A stretch of 64,000 nucleotides of DNA from Halanaerobium saccharolyticum (GTDB lineage Bacteria; Bacillota; Halanaerobiia; Halanaerobiales; Halanaerobiaceae): the NCBI RefSeq assembly GCF_003259895.1, contig NZ_QLME01000011.1, positions 30,955 to 94,954 of the forward strand, given 5' to 3'. Below, piece after piece: positions 1 through 9,223 of the stretch (its first letter is position 1; every line of letters starts with the position of its first letter). The translations under genes were made by a program, and so were the position numbers. The notes beneath the pieces were generated by a model. The model saw nothing but the letters and a program-made list of their open reading frames with translations. It was not told where the DNA came from and did no database searches.

Positions 1-169
1 CAATTGCATTTGCCAGCATTTCGCGAGCTGCAATTTCGAGACAAAACTTGATTTCTGCAGCCGAAACAGCCGAATTATCAAGCTCTAAAAATATCTTTTC
101 TAAAAGCGGAGAAATTTCCTCCGCCTTACAAGCTATCTCATAATTTTTTTCCACTCTTGAACTCTGCAT
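1..169 (-). CDS. RsbW/SpoIIAB-like anti-sigma factor kinase (N-terminal part, cut by window edge)
   Basis: About 56 N-terminal codons are present; the rest lies outside the window. They end in AAREMLANAI, which matches the N-box (ExxxNAxxH) of GHKL-type serine kinases such as RsbW and SpoIIAB. These kinases phosphorylate STAS antagonists and sequester sigma factors or other targets. The ATG is preceded by AGGTG at good spacing. It is the last visible gene of an operon with two STAS proteins, a PP2C phosphatase and an HD-GYP protein, which is the expected set for a partner-switching module. The family call is good; the partner protein cannot be told from sequence. Confidence 0.72.
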   Translation of the reverse strand, partial: MQSSRVEKNYEIACKAEEISPLLEKIFLELDNSAVSAAEIKFCLEIAAREMLANAI

Positions 170-212
170 TTAATACACCTCAGCCCTGGTAATTAATCTG
201 CTAATTAATAAG

Positions 213-566
213 TTAAACCGGTTCTTCCTCCATCGCCTCTTCGACTCCGGCATAAACTGGAATTATTTCTTGCAGTTTAGTAACTTCAAAAACTCTTTTG
301 ATTTTCTCATTTGCGGCTGCTACAGCTAAAGTCCCCTTTTTGTTACGCATAAATTTAAACAGCGATAAAATTAATCCTACTCCAGAACTATCTAAGTAGG
401 AAACATTGGCCAGATCAATAACCAGCTTGTTAACTCCTTCGTTTTTAGAAAGCATTTGTTTTGCTTCTTCTTTTAACTGATTTGAATTATCAAAAATAAC
501 TTCTCCCTCAAATTTTAAAACTGCTTTATTGTTTTCTACCAGCAATTTCAATGATTCTTTTAACAA
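213..566 (-). CDS. STAS-domain anti-sigma factor antagonist (SpoIIAA/RsbV family)
   Basis: A single STAS domain of about 117 residues. It carries the signature YLDSSGVGLIL, whose serine is the residue phosphorylated by RsbW-type kinases and dephosphorylated by PP2C phosphatases. It lies 43 bp from the kinase gene downstream and about 85 bp from the phosphatase upstream, on the same strand. The start is ambiguous. A GTG at 573-575 has no room for a ribosome binding site, so I prefer the TTG at 564-566, which has GGGGTG six bases before it. Role by family: switch protein in a stress or surface-response cascade. Confidence 0.85.
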   Translation of the reverse strand: MLKESLKLLVENNKAVLKFEGEVIFDNSNQLKEEAKQMLSKNEGVNKLVIDLANVSYLDSSGVGLILSLFKFMRNKKGTLAVAAANEKIKRVFEVTKLQEIIPVYAGVEEAMEEEPV

Positions 567-650
567 TTTAAACACCCCACTTTTTATTTTTATTATTCCA
601 GGCTGAGAGACTGCACCAGCTATAGCATAAATTCCGGCATTAGCTAAATT

Positions 651-2000
651 CTAATTTAAATCATCTTCTTTGATTAACATTAGATACATTCTGTTATTGG
701 AAGCCGTATGGCTGAAATAAATTTCCTTTTTATTAAATGAAATATCTGCTTCCCCATTTTGAGACCGATTTAAGTCTTTTTCTGCAATTGAAATTAAATC
801 CGGATAATAATTTAAAATCGAATCCCAGCCGGTTTTATCATTTAAATTTTCCAGACTGAACATTAAAAGCTGCTGCTTATTGAGAGCTTTAATTTTAAGT
901 TTAAACTCCGGATTTTTTAAGAGATCAGTTATAATGTCTTTAAATGTCTGCAGCAGAGGGTGCTCAGACCATAAATTCTGATCTAAAAACTCCTTAATTT
1001 CAGCTGCTTCTGCATTATTATTTTCCTGATCAAAAATACAGTTAATAATCTCACCTGCAGGTCTTTCCACTAACAAAAATGTAATATCATCTTTACCTGG
1101 ACTATCATTAGTAAACTTATAAAAATCACTGCGAATTAAATCTTTTAAAAATGGTGCCGGCAAAAATTTATATTTTTTTAAAATTCCCTGCAGCTGCTGA
1201 AAATACTGCTGCTGACCATTGCTCTGTTCCAGCAGACCATCGGTAGAAAGCATCAAGGTATTATTTTTTTCAAAATTAAGAGTCTGTTCCTCCCGGCTGT
1301 CTGGAAGAGCACCCAGAGCTGCAGAAATAGGGAGCCCGCCAATATTTATTTCCTTTATCTGCTCCTCCTGGTCCAGTTTGTAGATTGGATATTGAAAACC
1401 ACCACTGCTGTAATTTAAAGTGCTTTTTTTCTTGTCAAGGACAGCAATAAATAGACAGACCAGATAATCATCGGGGAAACCTTCATTCTGATAACGCTGA
1501 TCAATGTAATTCATCAATTTACTGGTTGATATTTTCTCTCCCGGACTGTGCCGCAGTTTAAAATAGTTTTCAATACTGTCATTAACAAAGATTGATAGGA
1601 GAGTACTATCAATTCCATGTCCGGAAACATCGAAAAAATAAAGCAAATATTGGTCAAAAAAAGAATCCAGAGCCCCATGATCTATTTTAAAAACATTATA
1701 ATAATCCCCACCAATATACTCAGCCGGTTGATAGTAATCACTGATAAAATAATCAGCGGGCTCAGCTAATTTGTCAGGCAGCATTCGCTGGTGAATATTT
1801 CTGGCTTTTTTAAGTTTTGATTTGAGATCATCTTCCAGTTCTTTAATTTTACCGTGCTGTTCTTTTAACTTTAAGTTCTTAATTTCTGCCTGAGACTCCA
1901 ATTTTCGAAAATCTTTTTTATCAATCATAATTTTAACTGCCAGTACTATAATTAAAGCTGTCATTAAAAATAAAAGCAGCAGCATTAATGATAAATTCAT
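651..2000 (-). CDS. Membrane-anchored PP2C-type (SpoIIE/RsbU) serine phosphatase
   Basis: 449 residues: one N-terminal membrane helix (about 1-25), a charged coiled-coil (about 30-70), then a SpoIIE/PPM phosphatase domain to about residue 320. The metal-binding motifs are visible in order: GGDYYNVF, DVSGHGID, LSTDGLLE and DDITFLLV. A further 130-residue C-terminal region has no family I recognise and may be sensory. The start chosen is the second ATG, because AGAAGG lies nine bases before it but touches the first ATG. It should dephosphorylate one or both neighbouring STAS proteins in opposition to the RsbW-like kinase. Confidence 0.85.
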   Translation of the reverse strand: MNLSLMLLLLFLMTALIIVLAVKIMIDKKDFRKLESQAEIKNLKLKEQHGKIKELEDDLKSKLKKARNIHQRMLPDKLAEPADYFISDYYQPAEYIGGDYYNVFKIDHGALDSFFDQYLLYFFDVSGHGIDSTLLSIFVNDSIENYFKLRHSPGEKISTSKLMNYIDQRYQNEGFPDDYLVCLFIAVLDKKKSTLNYSSGGFQYPIYKLDQEEQIKEINIGGLPISAALGALPDSREEQTLNFEKNNTLMLSTDGLLEQSNGQQQYFQQLQGILKKYKFLPAPFLKDLIRSDFYKFTNDSPGKDDITFLLVERPAGEIINCIFDQENNNAEAAEIKEFLDQNLWSEHPLLQTFKDIITDLLKNPEFKLKIKALNKQQLLMFSLENLNDKTGWDSILNYYPDLISIAEKDLNRSQNGEADISFNKKEIYFSHTASNNRMYLMLIKEDDLN

Positions 2001-2106
2001 AGGGCCCATCCTTCTCGAATCATTATATTTTAAAAATTAAGTTCTGATAGTTTTAAGTATATAATTTTAAGCTTAAAAAATCAATCTCTAGCCGCCATTG
2101 AATAAA

Positions 2107-2418
2107 TTAAGCTTCAATTTTTATGACCTTATTTAAATGAATCATCTCAAACATGTTTTTAATATAATCACTTTTTACATTTCTAATAATTAAAGTTCCC
2201 TCTTTTTCTTTTAACTTTTTCTGGAAAAGCAGCAGTTTACCTAAACCGGAACTGTCAATGCTTTTAACCTCAGAAAAATCTAAGACAACCTTTTTGTAAT
2301 CCTGCTCAAATACCTGCAGCAGTTCTGCTTTTAACTGCTGAGAATTGGAAAAATCTATATCCCCCTGCGGACTAATTACAACTTCACTGCTGTCAATTTC
2401 TGTTATTTTATTTTCCAT
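2107..2418 (-). CDS. STAS-domain anti-sigma factor antagonist, second copy
   Basis: 103 residues forming one STAS domain, with SIDSSGLGKLLL as the phospho-serine motif. It differs clearly from the downstream copy, so the operon carries two distinct antagonists served by one phosphatase and one kinase. The ATG at 2416-2418 has GGGGGAT five bases upstream; the longer frame would need a TTG without a site. It lies between the HD-GYP gene and the phosphatase gene. Confidence 0.85.
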   Translation of the reverse strand: MENKITEIDSSEVVISPQGDIDFSNSQQLKAELLQVFEQDYKKVVLDFSEVKSIDSSGLGKLLLFQKKLKEKEGTLIIRNVKSDYIKNMFEMIHLNKVIKIEA

Positions 2419-2468
2419 TTTTATCCCCCATTTTTTATTAAGTTCCCTCAAATCAAATTGTTTTTAAT

Positions 2469-3716
2469 TTAGACTGCATTTTTCAGGACAGAAATAACAT
2501 CTGCATCCAGTTTCAAATCCTGCTGCATTTGATCAATAATTTCTAAAGCTCTGGTAATCGAAAAAGCCGACCGATAAGGCCTGTCCTCAGTCAGTGCCTG
2601 AAAAACATCACTTACTGCCATAATTCTACTGCCCATATTTAAATCTTTTCCCCGGATTCTAAAAGGATAGCCGGTGCCATCCAGTCGTTCATGGTGAAAA
2701 CCTGCCCACTGCGGTATACTGCCCAGCCCCTCAATCTTATCCAGCAGTGTATGAGTATAAAAAGTATGCTGTTTTACAACTCTGTATTCTAGTTCTGTCA
2801 GCTCTCCCTTTTTTTCGATAATCTCATTGGGAACAATTAACTTTCCCAGATCATGAAAAAGGCCGGCAATTCTAACTGCTCTCTGCTCCTCTAAACTGTA
2901 ACCAAGATCATTTGTAAGCATGGCAGCAATTGTTGCTACCCCTGAACTGTGGCGGGAGGTAAAGGGGCTGACTCGATCAATTAAATGGGCAACTATACTG
3001 GCCAGTGATTCCAGATCACTTAAGTTAATATTAGTTTTAGTCTTTTGACCCCATCTTTCCAGAATATTATTATATTCCTTTACCTTTAAATTAAGCCAGA
3101 AAGATTCTTTCTGGGCCAGGGCAGAAAATATTTTTACCAGCTCTGGGTCAAACCAGCTCCCAGATTTAGCATTAATCTCCCGCCTGATCCCCTCCACCTG
3201 ATTTAAAATGAATGTATCTGACTCAATCAGTGATTCAATTCTATCTGCCAGATGAATAATTCTGCTGGCCAGAGGAATCTGAGTTTTTCTAATTAAATTA
3301 AAATTCTTTCCCTCCCATTTGTGATGATGATAATGAATAATATCAGCCAGATCAGGCATAAAAGTTAATTTTTCTATCAGCTTTGAGCCAAGCTTACAGT
3401 GGGATTCAGCAAGTTCCAGATCTATCTGAAAAACCCTTTTTGCTTTTGCCTTATTTTCATAATCCACGATACCTACATCATGAACCAGAGCTGCCAGCAC
3501 GAGTTGATTTAGCTCCTCTGCCTCCAATTCCAGCAGACCTCCAATTTCCAGAGCAATGTAAGCAACTCTGCGGGAATGATCCAGAATTTCAAAATTACCC
3601 ATATCTAAAGCACTGGAAAGAGTGATAAAAAGCTCACTTAACCTCATTTCAGAATTGGGAAGATTACCTAATTTTTTTATTTCAACTTTTTTTACTCTAT
3701 TTTTAGTCTGTCTCAA
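2469..3716 (-). CDS. HD-GYP domain protein, probable c-di-GMP phosphodiesterase
   Basis: 415 residues with two HD-superfamily domains. The first has LVHDVGIVD near residue 87 and a HYHHHKWEG segment. The second has LFHDLGKLIVP followed by HHERLDGTGYP, the HD-GYP signature of c-di-GMP hydrolases. No REC or membrane segment is seen. The start is a TTG with GGAGG eight bases upstream; an upstream in-frame TTG overlaps that site. It heads the STAS/PP2C/kinase genes, suggesting that second-messenger turnover and partner switching are linked here. A predicted c-di-GMP riboswitch lies 25 kb away. Confidence 0.85.
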   Translation of the reverse strand: MRQTKNRVKKVEIKKLGNLPNSEMRLSELFITLSSALDMGNFEILDHSRRVAYIALEIGGLLELEAEELNQLVLAALVHDVGIVDYENKAKAKRVFQIDLELAESHCKLGSKLIEKLTFMPDLADIIHYHHHKWEGKNFNLIRKTQIPLASRIIHLADRIESLIESDTFILNQVEGIRREINAKSGSWFDPELVKIFSALAQKESFWLNLKVKEYNNILERWGQKTKTNINLSDLESLASIVAHLIDRVSPFTSRHSSGVATIAAMLTNDLGYSLEEQRAVRIAGLFHDLGKLIVPNEIIEKKGELTELEYRVVKQHTFYTHTLLDKIEGLGSIPQWAGFHHERLDGTGYPFRIRGKDLNMGSRIMAVSDVFQALTEDRPYRSAFSITRALEIIDQMQQDLKLDADVISVLKNAV

Positions 3717-3768
3717 AATAATAGCCTCCAATAAATAATCTAATTATCGTTAACCTGATTGTCTTCAA

Positions 3769-3969
3769 CTACTTATCTTTTAAGTGGTCCTTTAAAGCTT
3801 CATAACGAGAACGCAGGAGTTTCTCATGTCCTATCTCATCTTTAATCAGCTGTTCAAAAAGAGCTTTTGCCTGCTCATCATCAGTCTGTTCCTTTAAGTA
3901 TTGATATTTTTTTTGAGCGGCAATTTCATCATCTATAGCTTCTAATAATCCTTCTAATACTGGGTCCAT
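3769..3969 (-). CDS. Small ferritin-like (rubrerythrin-type) half-domain protein
   Basis: 66 residues, all helical. Carboxylates and EIGHEKLL give the ExxH half of a di-iron four-helix bundle, so the protein would need to dimerise to form a complete ferritin-like fold. The ATG at 3967-3969 has GAGGG six bases upstream. The reading frame stays open far upstream, but that part lacks a site and looks non-coding. It sits 52 bp before the HD-GYP start on the same strand. Oxidative-stress or iron handling is inferred from the family. Confidence 0.65.
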   Translation of the reverse strand: MDPVLEGLLEAIDDEIAAQKKYQYLKEQTDDEQAKALFEQLIKDEIGHEKLLRSRYEALKDHLKDK

Positions 3970-4162
3970 AATTATCCCTCTTTCTTTTTTTATTTTTAAG
4001 TAATCAGCTTTAATTTTTAAGCAATCAGCAAAATATACCTGATTTTCAAAACCTGAACTTTTATCAAAACTTTTAAAGCGATTTAAAAATAAATACCAAT
4101 TAGATATTCTAATAATATTATTAAACATCAACCGAAAAGCACCTGTTTTTTTCGACAAAAAA

Positions 4163-4212
4163 CCCTAAATTTAACAAATAGCAATTAACTGCTTTTATGT
4201 TTAAATTTAGGG
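4163..4212 (-). terminator. Intrinsic terminator of the Mrp operon
   Basis: A perfect 12-bp stem (CCCTAAATTTAA with its complement) around a 26-nt loop. On the minus strand it is followed by a T-run. It lies about 60 bp past the last mrpD stop. Confidence 0.8.
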
Positions 4213-4271
4213 AGTCAGTAAATATTTATTTTTAAGCCAGAAAAATTATTATTAAAGTAAAATTAAGATCT

Positions 4272-5813
4272 TTAAAAATAACTGTAAATCTGCTGCCAGA
4301 GTAAGAGAACTATCATAAAAATTGGAATCCATAACAACTGCATTGTAAAATCCTGATAAACAAAGTCATGCAGCTTTTTAGAAGCGTTAAAGATTGCATT
4401 ATAGAAAAAAGTTTCAAAAATTTTCTCTGTATCAAATTTAACACTTTTGCGGCTCAGACCATATAAAAAGTTTAAAAACAGCTGCAGATAATTTTCCAGG
4501 GAAAGATTGCCCCGGGCTTCAACTTTAAAGCCCCTGTTATTATAAAATAAATAGGCTGAAATCCCGAGATAAATCAGGATATCCCGCAGACCACTTAAAA
4601 GATGAAAATCTTTTTCCACCAGAGTAGATAAAATTTCACCGGGCATCTCCGGCCAGAATCCAACTACAATAATTCCCAGCATTCCTGTCAGAAGAGCCAG
4701 AATATCGTGAGTATAAATTTGATAATGATTAAACCCCTGTTTTAAATCAGCAAAAAAAGTGCTGTAGTCCTGATCCTTAATAAAAAGCCAGTAAAGAACT
4801 CTACCTGCATAGAGAAAACTTAAAAGCCCCAGCAGAAAGAAAACTGCTGTGGTCAGTAAACCAGGAGTCTGAGCAGATTTAATTAAATATTTACTATTAT
4901 AACCGGCTGTGAAAACTACAGCTGCCAGAGAAGCAAAACTCAAAATGGTAGCGGCTGAGGTAATCGGACGGCGGCTGACAGCATCTTTAAAATCATAAAT
5001 AATCCTGGTCCCATATTCTCTCTGCCAGATACCACTGCTGATAAAGAGAGTAGTTTTGGCAAATCCATGGGCAATAATATGCAGCACCGCTCCATAAAAA
5101 GCATACTGACCTCCGGTACCGATGGCCAGAGCAATAAAACCCAGCTGACTGACTGTAGAATAAGCCAGCATAATTTTTAAATCAGCAGAACGCAGAGCCT
5201 GCCAGCCGGCATAAATAATCATTGCCAGTCCCAGCAGAAAAAGAAAAGTATTTCCAGTTTCCATCGGAATAATTTTCAGCAAAAATATGTAGCCCAGCTT
5301 AACTACCCAGCCGGATAAAATTGCACTAACCGGAGCCGGGGCCTCTGAGTGAATTGGAGGCAGCCAGAAATGAAATAAAAAGAGACCACTTTTCATCCCG
5401 ATCCCCATAATTAACAAAAACTGCAGCGGCACCGAATCAATGACTCCAATCTCTGTATAACCAAAAGCGTTTGCCGCCAGGGCTCCAAAGAGCAGAATAC
5501 TGCTGCCGCTGAACTGAATCACAAAATACTGGCGCACCAGCTTCCAGTCACTCCAGGCCAGCATAAAGGTAGTGGCCAGAGTTACCATCTCCCAGGCAAA
5601 AAGGAAGAAAAACCAGTCATTTGTTAAAACTACAACCAGGGTACTTAATAAATAAACTAAAGTCAGGGCATAATACCAGAACTTATTTTCCCTGATATAA
5701 TTCCAGGCTGCCAGAGCTGTCATCAGAGTTAAAATCACTCCTACCTCAGCCAGCAGAGGAAAAAAACTTTCAAATTGAAAACTTACTAAAAACTGCTGCC
5801 AGATAACAGCCAT
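4272..5813 (-). CDS. mrpD: Mrp/complex-I-like antiporter subunit D paralog (third copy)
   Basis: 513 residues, polytopic, of the proton-antiporter (NuoL/M/N, MrpA/D) family. FHFWLPPIHSEAPAPVSAIL is the family signature, and FAWEMVTLATT supplies the TM5 glutamate. It is more divergent than the two upstream D copies, with a longer amphipathic C-terminal segment before a final membrane helix. It may therefore take the place of the N-terminal half of MrpA. It is the last gene of the cluster, 3 bp from the preceding D gene and followed by a terminator. Substrate by family: Na+ (or K+)/H+ exchange in the membrane. Confidence 0.85.
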   Translation of the reverse strand: MAVIWQQFLVSFQFESFFPLLAEVGVILTLMTALAAWNYIRENKFWYYALTLVYLLSTLVVVLTNDWFFFLFAWEMVTLATTFMLAWSDWKLVRQYFVIQFSGSSILLFGALAANAFGYTEIGVIDSVPLQFLLIMGIGMKSGLFLFHFWLPPIHSEAPAPVSAILSGWVVKLGYIFLLKIIPMETGNTFLFLLGLAMIIYAGWQALRSADLKIMLAYSTVSQLGFIALAIGTGGQYAFYGAVLHIIAHGFAKTTLFISSGIWQREYGTRIIYDFKDAVSRRPITSAATILSFASLAAVVFTAGYNSKYLIKSAQTPGLLTTAVFFLLGLLSFLYAGRVLYWLFIKDQDYSTFFADLKQGFNHYQIYTHDILALLTGMLGIIVVGFWPEMPGEILSTLVEKDFHLLSGLRDILIYLGISAYLFYNNRGFKVEARGNLSLENYLQLFLNFLYGLSRKSVKFDTEKIFETFFYNAIFNASKKLHDFVYQDFTMQLLWIPIFMIVLLLWQQIYSYF

Positions 5814-5816
5814 ACT

Positions 5817-7349
5817 CTAACCTCCCAACACTAATTCTATATATCTTTCTACATTCATAATGCTCTCAATTGACATTCTAAGTGGTAAATCAAAAAATCT
5901 AAAACCAAGTCCAAAGCCAACAATAATTGCTGTATAGGCATAGGTAATAAAGCTGACAATTTTTTCTCTGTATAAAACTGACAAAAGAGGTCTGCTGTAA
6001 ATTTCTTCTCTTAAGTCATCCTCAGTTAATTTAACCTCTTCAAACCCTTTGGCTATGTAACGTAAATAATAGATAACAGCTGTCAGACTGCCAAAAATAA
6101 CAATAAAGGCACCAAAATAACTGCGGGCCTCCAGAAAAGCCATTAAAACATACCATTTGCTGGCAAAACCAAGCAGGGGCGGCATTCCAATCATACTTAA
6201 AAGGAGGGCTATAAAAGCAATAAATACTGATCTGTTTCGTAAGCCTACTCCCTTAAAATCTCGATAGGCATGGGAACGAGTATACTGAAGCAGATAACCA
6301 CAGGCTACAAAAAGTCCGGCCTTCATAAACATGTGGCTGATAATATGGAGCAGGCCTCCATAAAAACCGGCATCAGTATTCAGCATAATTACTGCTGTAA
6401 TCATTCCAATATGGCCGATGCTGGAATAACCCAACAGCCGCTTAATATTATTGGACTGCAGGGCAAAAACATGACCAAAAAAGGAAGAAAGCAGAGCCAG
6501 ATCAAGCAGCAGCACATTTAAATTTAAAGCCACCAGGGTTTCAAAACCAATTACAGTCCAGAAAAGCCTGATAAAAATATATAGATAAACCTTTGACAGC
6601 ACACCTGATAAAACCGCAGTCACCGGTGAAGGTGCAGTATCATAACTTTTGGGCAGCCAGAACAGAAAAGGAAATATCCCCATTTTGATTAGAATTGCTG
6701 TCAGAAAAATAGCTGAAATAAAAAGTTGAATCCCGCTTTCCAGGGAAGCAAAATTTTGAGAGATATCTGCCATATTTAGAGTTCCCAGATTGAAATAAAT
6801 CAAAAGCACACCCAGGAAAAAAAGCAGCCCGGCCAGAACATTATAAATTAAATATTTAATTGCTGCCGCACTGGCTTCCTGGCTTCTTTTAAAACCAATC
6901 AGCGCACCTGAAGTTATAGTCAGCATCTCTATAAAAACATAAATATTAAACATATCTGCAGTTAAAACAACCCCCATCGAGGCAGCTGTTATTAAAAAAT
7001 AAAGCACATAATATTTACCCTCGTGGTGTCCAATATAACCAATAGAATAAATAACTATCAGAAAAAGGCTTACAGCTGTAATTACAGCAAATAAAAGACT
7101 CAGACCATCCATTGCCAGAGTAATCCCAAGTGGTGGATGCCAGCCTCCAAGATAATACTGCAGAAAAAAATCTCCCTCTCTGAGGCTTTGAAAGTTATTT
7201 ATTATAATACTTATAATTAAATATGATTCCAGTAAAATTCCGAGCAATACAAAAAAGCGCCTTAATTTAGCATTAATCAGATCAATAAAGGGAATCAAAA
7301 AGGCCGTACCCAGAGGAACTAAAATCAAAAATAAAATTCTAATATCCAT
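5817..7349 (-). CDS. mrpD: Mrp antiporter subunit D paralog (second copy)
   Basis: 510 residues with about 14 membrane helices. FLFWLPKSYDTAPSPVTAVL is the signature loop and YVFIEMLTITSG holds the conserved glutamate. It is very similar along its length to the next upstream D gene, down to the shared C-terminal ending YIELVLGG, which points to a tandem duplication. It lies 3 bp from each D neighbour. Part of the membrane Na+/H+ antiporter complex. Confidence 0.9.
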   Translation of the reverse strand: MDIRILFLILVPLGTAFLIPFIDLINAKLRRFFVLLGILLESYLIISIIINNFQSLREGDFFLQYYLGGWHPPLGITLAMDGLSLLFAVITAVSLFLIVIYSIGYIGHHEGKYYVLYFLITAASMGVVLTADMFNIYVFIEMLTITSGALIGFKRSQEASAAAIKYLIYNVLAGLLFFLGVLLIYFNLGTLNMADISQNFASLESGIQLFISAIFLTAILIKMGIFPFLFWLPKSYDTAPSPVTAVLSGVLSKVYLYIFIRLFWTVIGFETLVALNLNVLLLDLALLSSFFGHVFALQSNNIKRLLGYSSIGHIGMITAVIMLNTDAGFYGGLLHIISHMFMKAGLFVACGYLLQYTRSHAYRDFKGVGLRNRSVFIAFIALLLSMIGMPPLLGFASKWYVLMAFLEARSYFGAFIVIFGSLTAVIYYLRYIAKGFEEVKLTEDDLREEIYSRPLLSVLYREKIVSFITYAYTAIIVGFGLGFRFFDLPLRMSIESIMNVERYIELVLGG

Positions 7350-7352
7350 TAA

Positions 7353-8888
7353 TCAACCTCCCAGAACAAGCTCAATATATTTCTGCGGATTTAACAGTTC
7401 AAAAATTGCTGTATTAATTGGCATTTCAAAGATTTTATAACTCAGGCCAAAGAAAATAATCAGCAGGGTAAAAAGATAGATAACATTTTTCATGATATTT
7501 GTAGATTTAAAGAATGCTTTTAAAGAAATCAGTTCTTCCCGCAGAGTTTTGCTCTCTGTTTTTACGGTCTCATAGGCCTGCGAAATATAACGCAGATAAT
7601 AAATAAGGGCAATTATACTCCCGGCTCCAACTACAAATGCACCAAAATAATGACGGGCTTCTAAAAAAGCAAGCAGTACAAACCACTTACTGACAAAACC
7701 AATCAGCGGCGGCATTCCAATTGTTCCCAGACAAATAATTATAAAAGAAATAAAGACCAGCCTGTTTTTATGTCCAATTCCTTTCAGGTCATCTATATGA
7801 TGAGAAAGGGTCGTTCTGAGCAGATAGCCGCTGCTTAAAAAGAGCCCGGACTTCATCAGCATGTGGGCAATAATATGCAGCAGACCTCCATAAAAGGCCG
7901 CTTCTGTATTCAGCATTAATACTGCTAAAATCATACCTATATGACCGATGCTTGAATAAGCAAGCATTTTCTTTAATTCGTCTGCCTGCAGGGCAAAAAC
8001 ATGGCCGATCAGGCTGGAAACTAAGGCCAGATCCAGCACAAAAGCACTTAAATGCAGCTCCACTAAAAAATCAAAGGCAATCATCGTCCAGAATAAACGC
8101 ATAAATATGTAAAGGTAAACCTTTAACAGCACTCCCGAAAGCAGAGCACTGATCGGTGCCGGACAGGCACTGTGAGCCCGGGGCAGCCAGAAATGAATCG
8201 GGAAAATCCCCAGCTTAATCAGCACGGCCAGCAGAAAGAAAATAATAATTGTTAACTGCATCGGTGTAGAAATCAGACCGAAATTTTCAGCTACTGCAGC
8301 CATTTTCAGAGTTCCCAGGTTAAAATAAATCAGGATAATTGAAATAAAGAAAAATACGCCCCCGGTAATTCCATAAAATAAATACTGCATCGCAGCTCTG
8401 GTCGTCTTCTCTGTTTTATTAAAAGAAATTAAAGGAGTTGTAAAAATCGTGATAGCCTCAATAAATAAATACAATGTAAAAAGATCTGCAGTTAAAATAC
8501 TGCCCTGAATCGAAGCTAAAACCAGAAAAAAGAGAGCAAAATATCGATTTTCCTTATCTCTAATATACTGGGTTGAAAAAATGACTATTAAAAATACAAC
8601 CGCTGTCACAATTAAAGAAAATAAAAGGCTTAGATTATCCATTGCAAAATTAATTACAAACGGACTATCACTATAACCCATCGTGGACTGCAGAAAAAAA
8701 TCAGAGTTTTTAACTGCTTCAAAATTAAATATAAATAGTGAAAAGACTAAATAAAGCTCGACACCTGCTCCGACAACTGCCAGAGAATTTCGAGCTCGCT
8801 GATTAAAAGCAGAACTAAAATACATAATCACTGCTAAGCCAGCCGGCAGCACAATCAATAAAATAAGTTCAATATTCATCCAGCTCAT
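7353..8888 (-). CDS. mrpD: Mrp antiporter subunit D paralog (first copy)
   Basis: 511 residues, polytopic, with HFWLPRAHSACPAPISALL as family signature and LFIEAITIFTTP around the TM5 glutamate. Its start codon overlaps the stop of mrpC by one base, so the two are translationally coupled. It forms a closely related pair with the following D gene. Canonical Mrp clusters have a single D plus an A subunit; here A is missing and D-type subunits are triplicated. Confidence 0.9.
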   Translation of the reverse strand: MSWMNIELILLIVLPAGLAVIMYFSSAFNQRARNSLAVVGAGVELYLVFSLFIFNFEAVKNSDFFLQSTMGYSDSPFVINFAMDNLSLLFSLIVTAVVFLIVIFSTQYIRDKENRYFALFFLVLASIQGSILTADLFTLYLFIEAITIFTTPLISFNKTEKTTRAAMQYLFYGITGGVFFFISIILIYFNLGTLKMAAVAENFGLISTPMQLTIIIFFLLAVLIKLGIFPIHFWLPRAHSACPAPISALLSGVLLKVYLYIFMRLFWTMIAFDFLVELHLSAFVLDLALVSSLIGHVFALQADELKKMLAYSSIGHIGMILAVLMLNTEAAFYGGLLHIIAHMLMKSGLFLSSGYLLRTTLSHHIDDLKGIGHKNRLVFISFIIICLGTIGMPPLIGFVSKWFVLLAFLEARHYFGAFVVGAGSIIALIYYLRYISQAYETVKTESKTLREELISLKAFFKSTNIMKNVIYLFTLLIIFFGLSYKIFEMPINTAIFELLNPQKYIELVLGG

Positions 8889-9223
8889 CAGTCATTCAGC
8901 CCCTCTATTTTCTCTCGATCAATAGTACCACTAAATTTATTTAATTCTATAATTAGGGTTAAAAGTAAAGCAGCTGTACTGGCTCCAATTACAATTCCGG
9001 TTAAAGTCAGGGCCTGGGGGACTGGATCATTAAACTTTGTCATTTCTTCTCCCATTTTATGAATCGCTACTTCTCCCCCAATATCAGAAAAAGAAATAAC
9101 CCAGAAAAAAACAGCTGCTTCCATTAGATTTAAACCGATTACATTTTTAATTAAGTTTGTTTTCATAACCAGAGCGTAAAAACCAATCATAAAGAGGATA
9201 ATAAAAACTAAATTAGTAAACAT
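8888..9223 (-). CDS. mrpC: Mrp antiporter subunit C (NuoK-like)
   Basis: 111 residues, three membrane helices, with DPVPQALTLTGIVIG, the hallmark of MrpC/MnhC and NuoK. Its stop and start codons overlap its neighbours by one base each. It is an essential small membrane subunit of the antiporter complex. Confidence 0.93.
   Translation of the reverse strand: MFTNLVFIILFMIGFYALVMKTNLIKNVIGLNLMEAAVFFWVISFSDIGGEVAIHKMGEEMTKFNDPVPQALTLTGIVIGASTAALLLTLIIELNKFSGTIDREKIEGLND

Noticed and set aside
3383..3625. Plus-strand open frame inside the HD-GYP gene
   Set aside because: Shadow of a well-supported minus-strand gene; no ribosome binding site and no family resemblance. The same applies to the other antisense frames inside genes across the window.
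3970..4158. 63-residue N-terminal extension of the half-ferritin protein
   Set aside because: No ribosome binding site and no ferritin-like pattern; the ATG at 3967-3969 has a good site.
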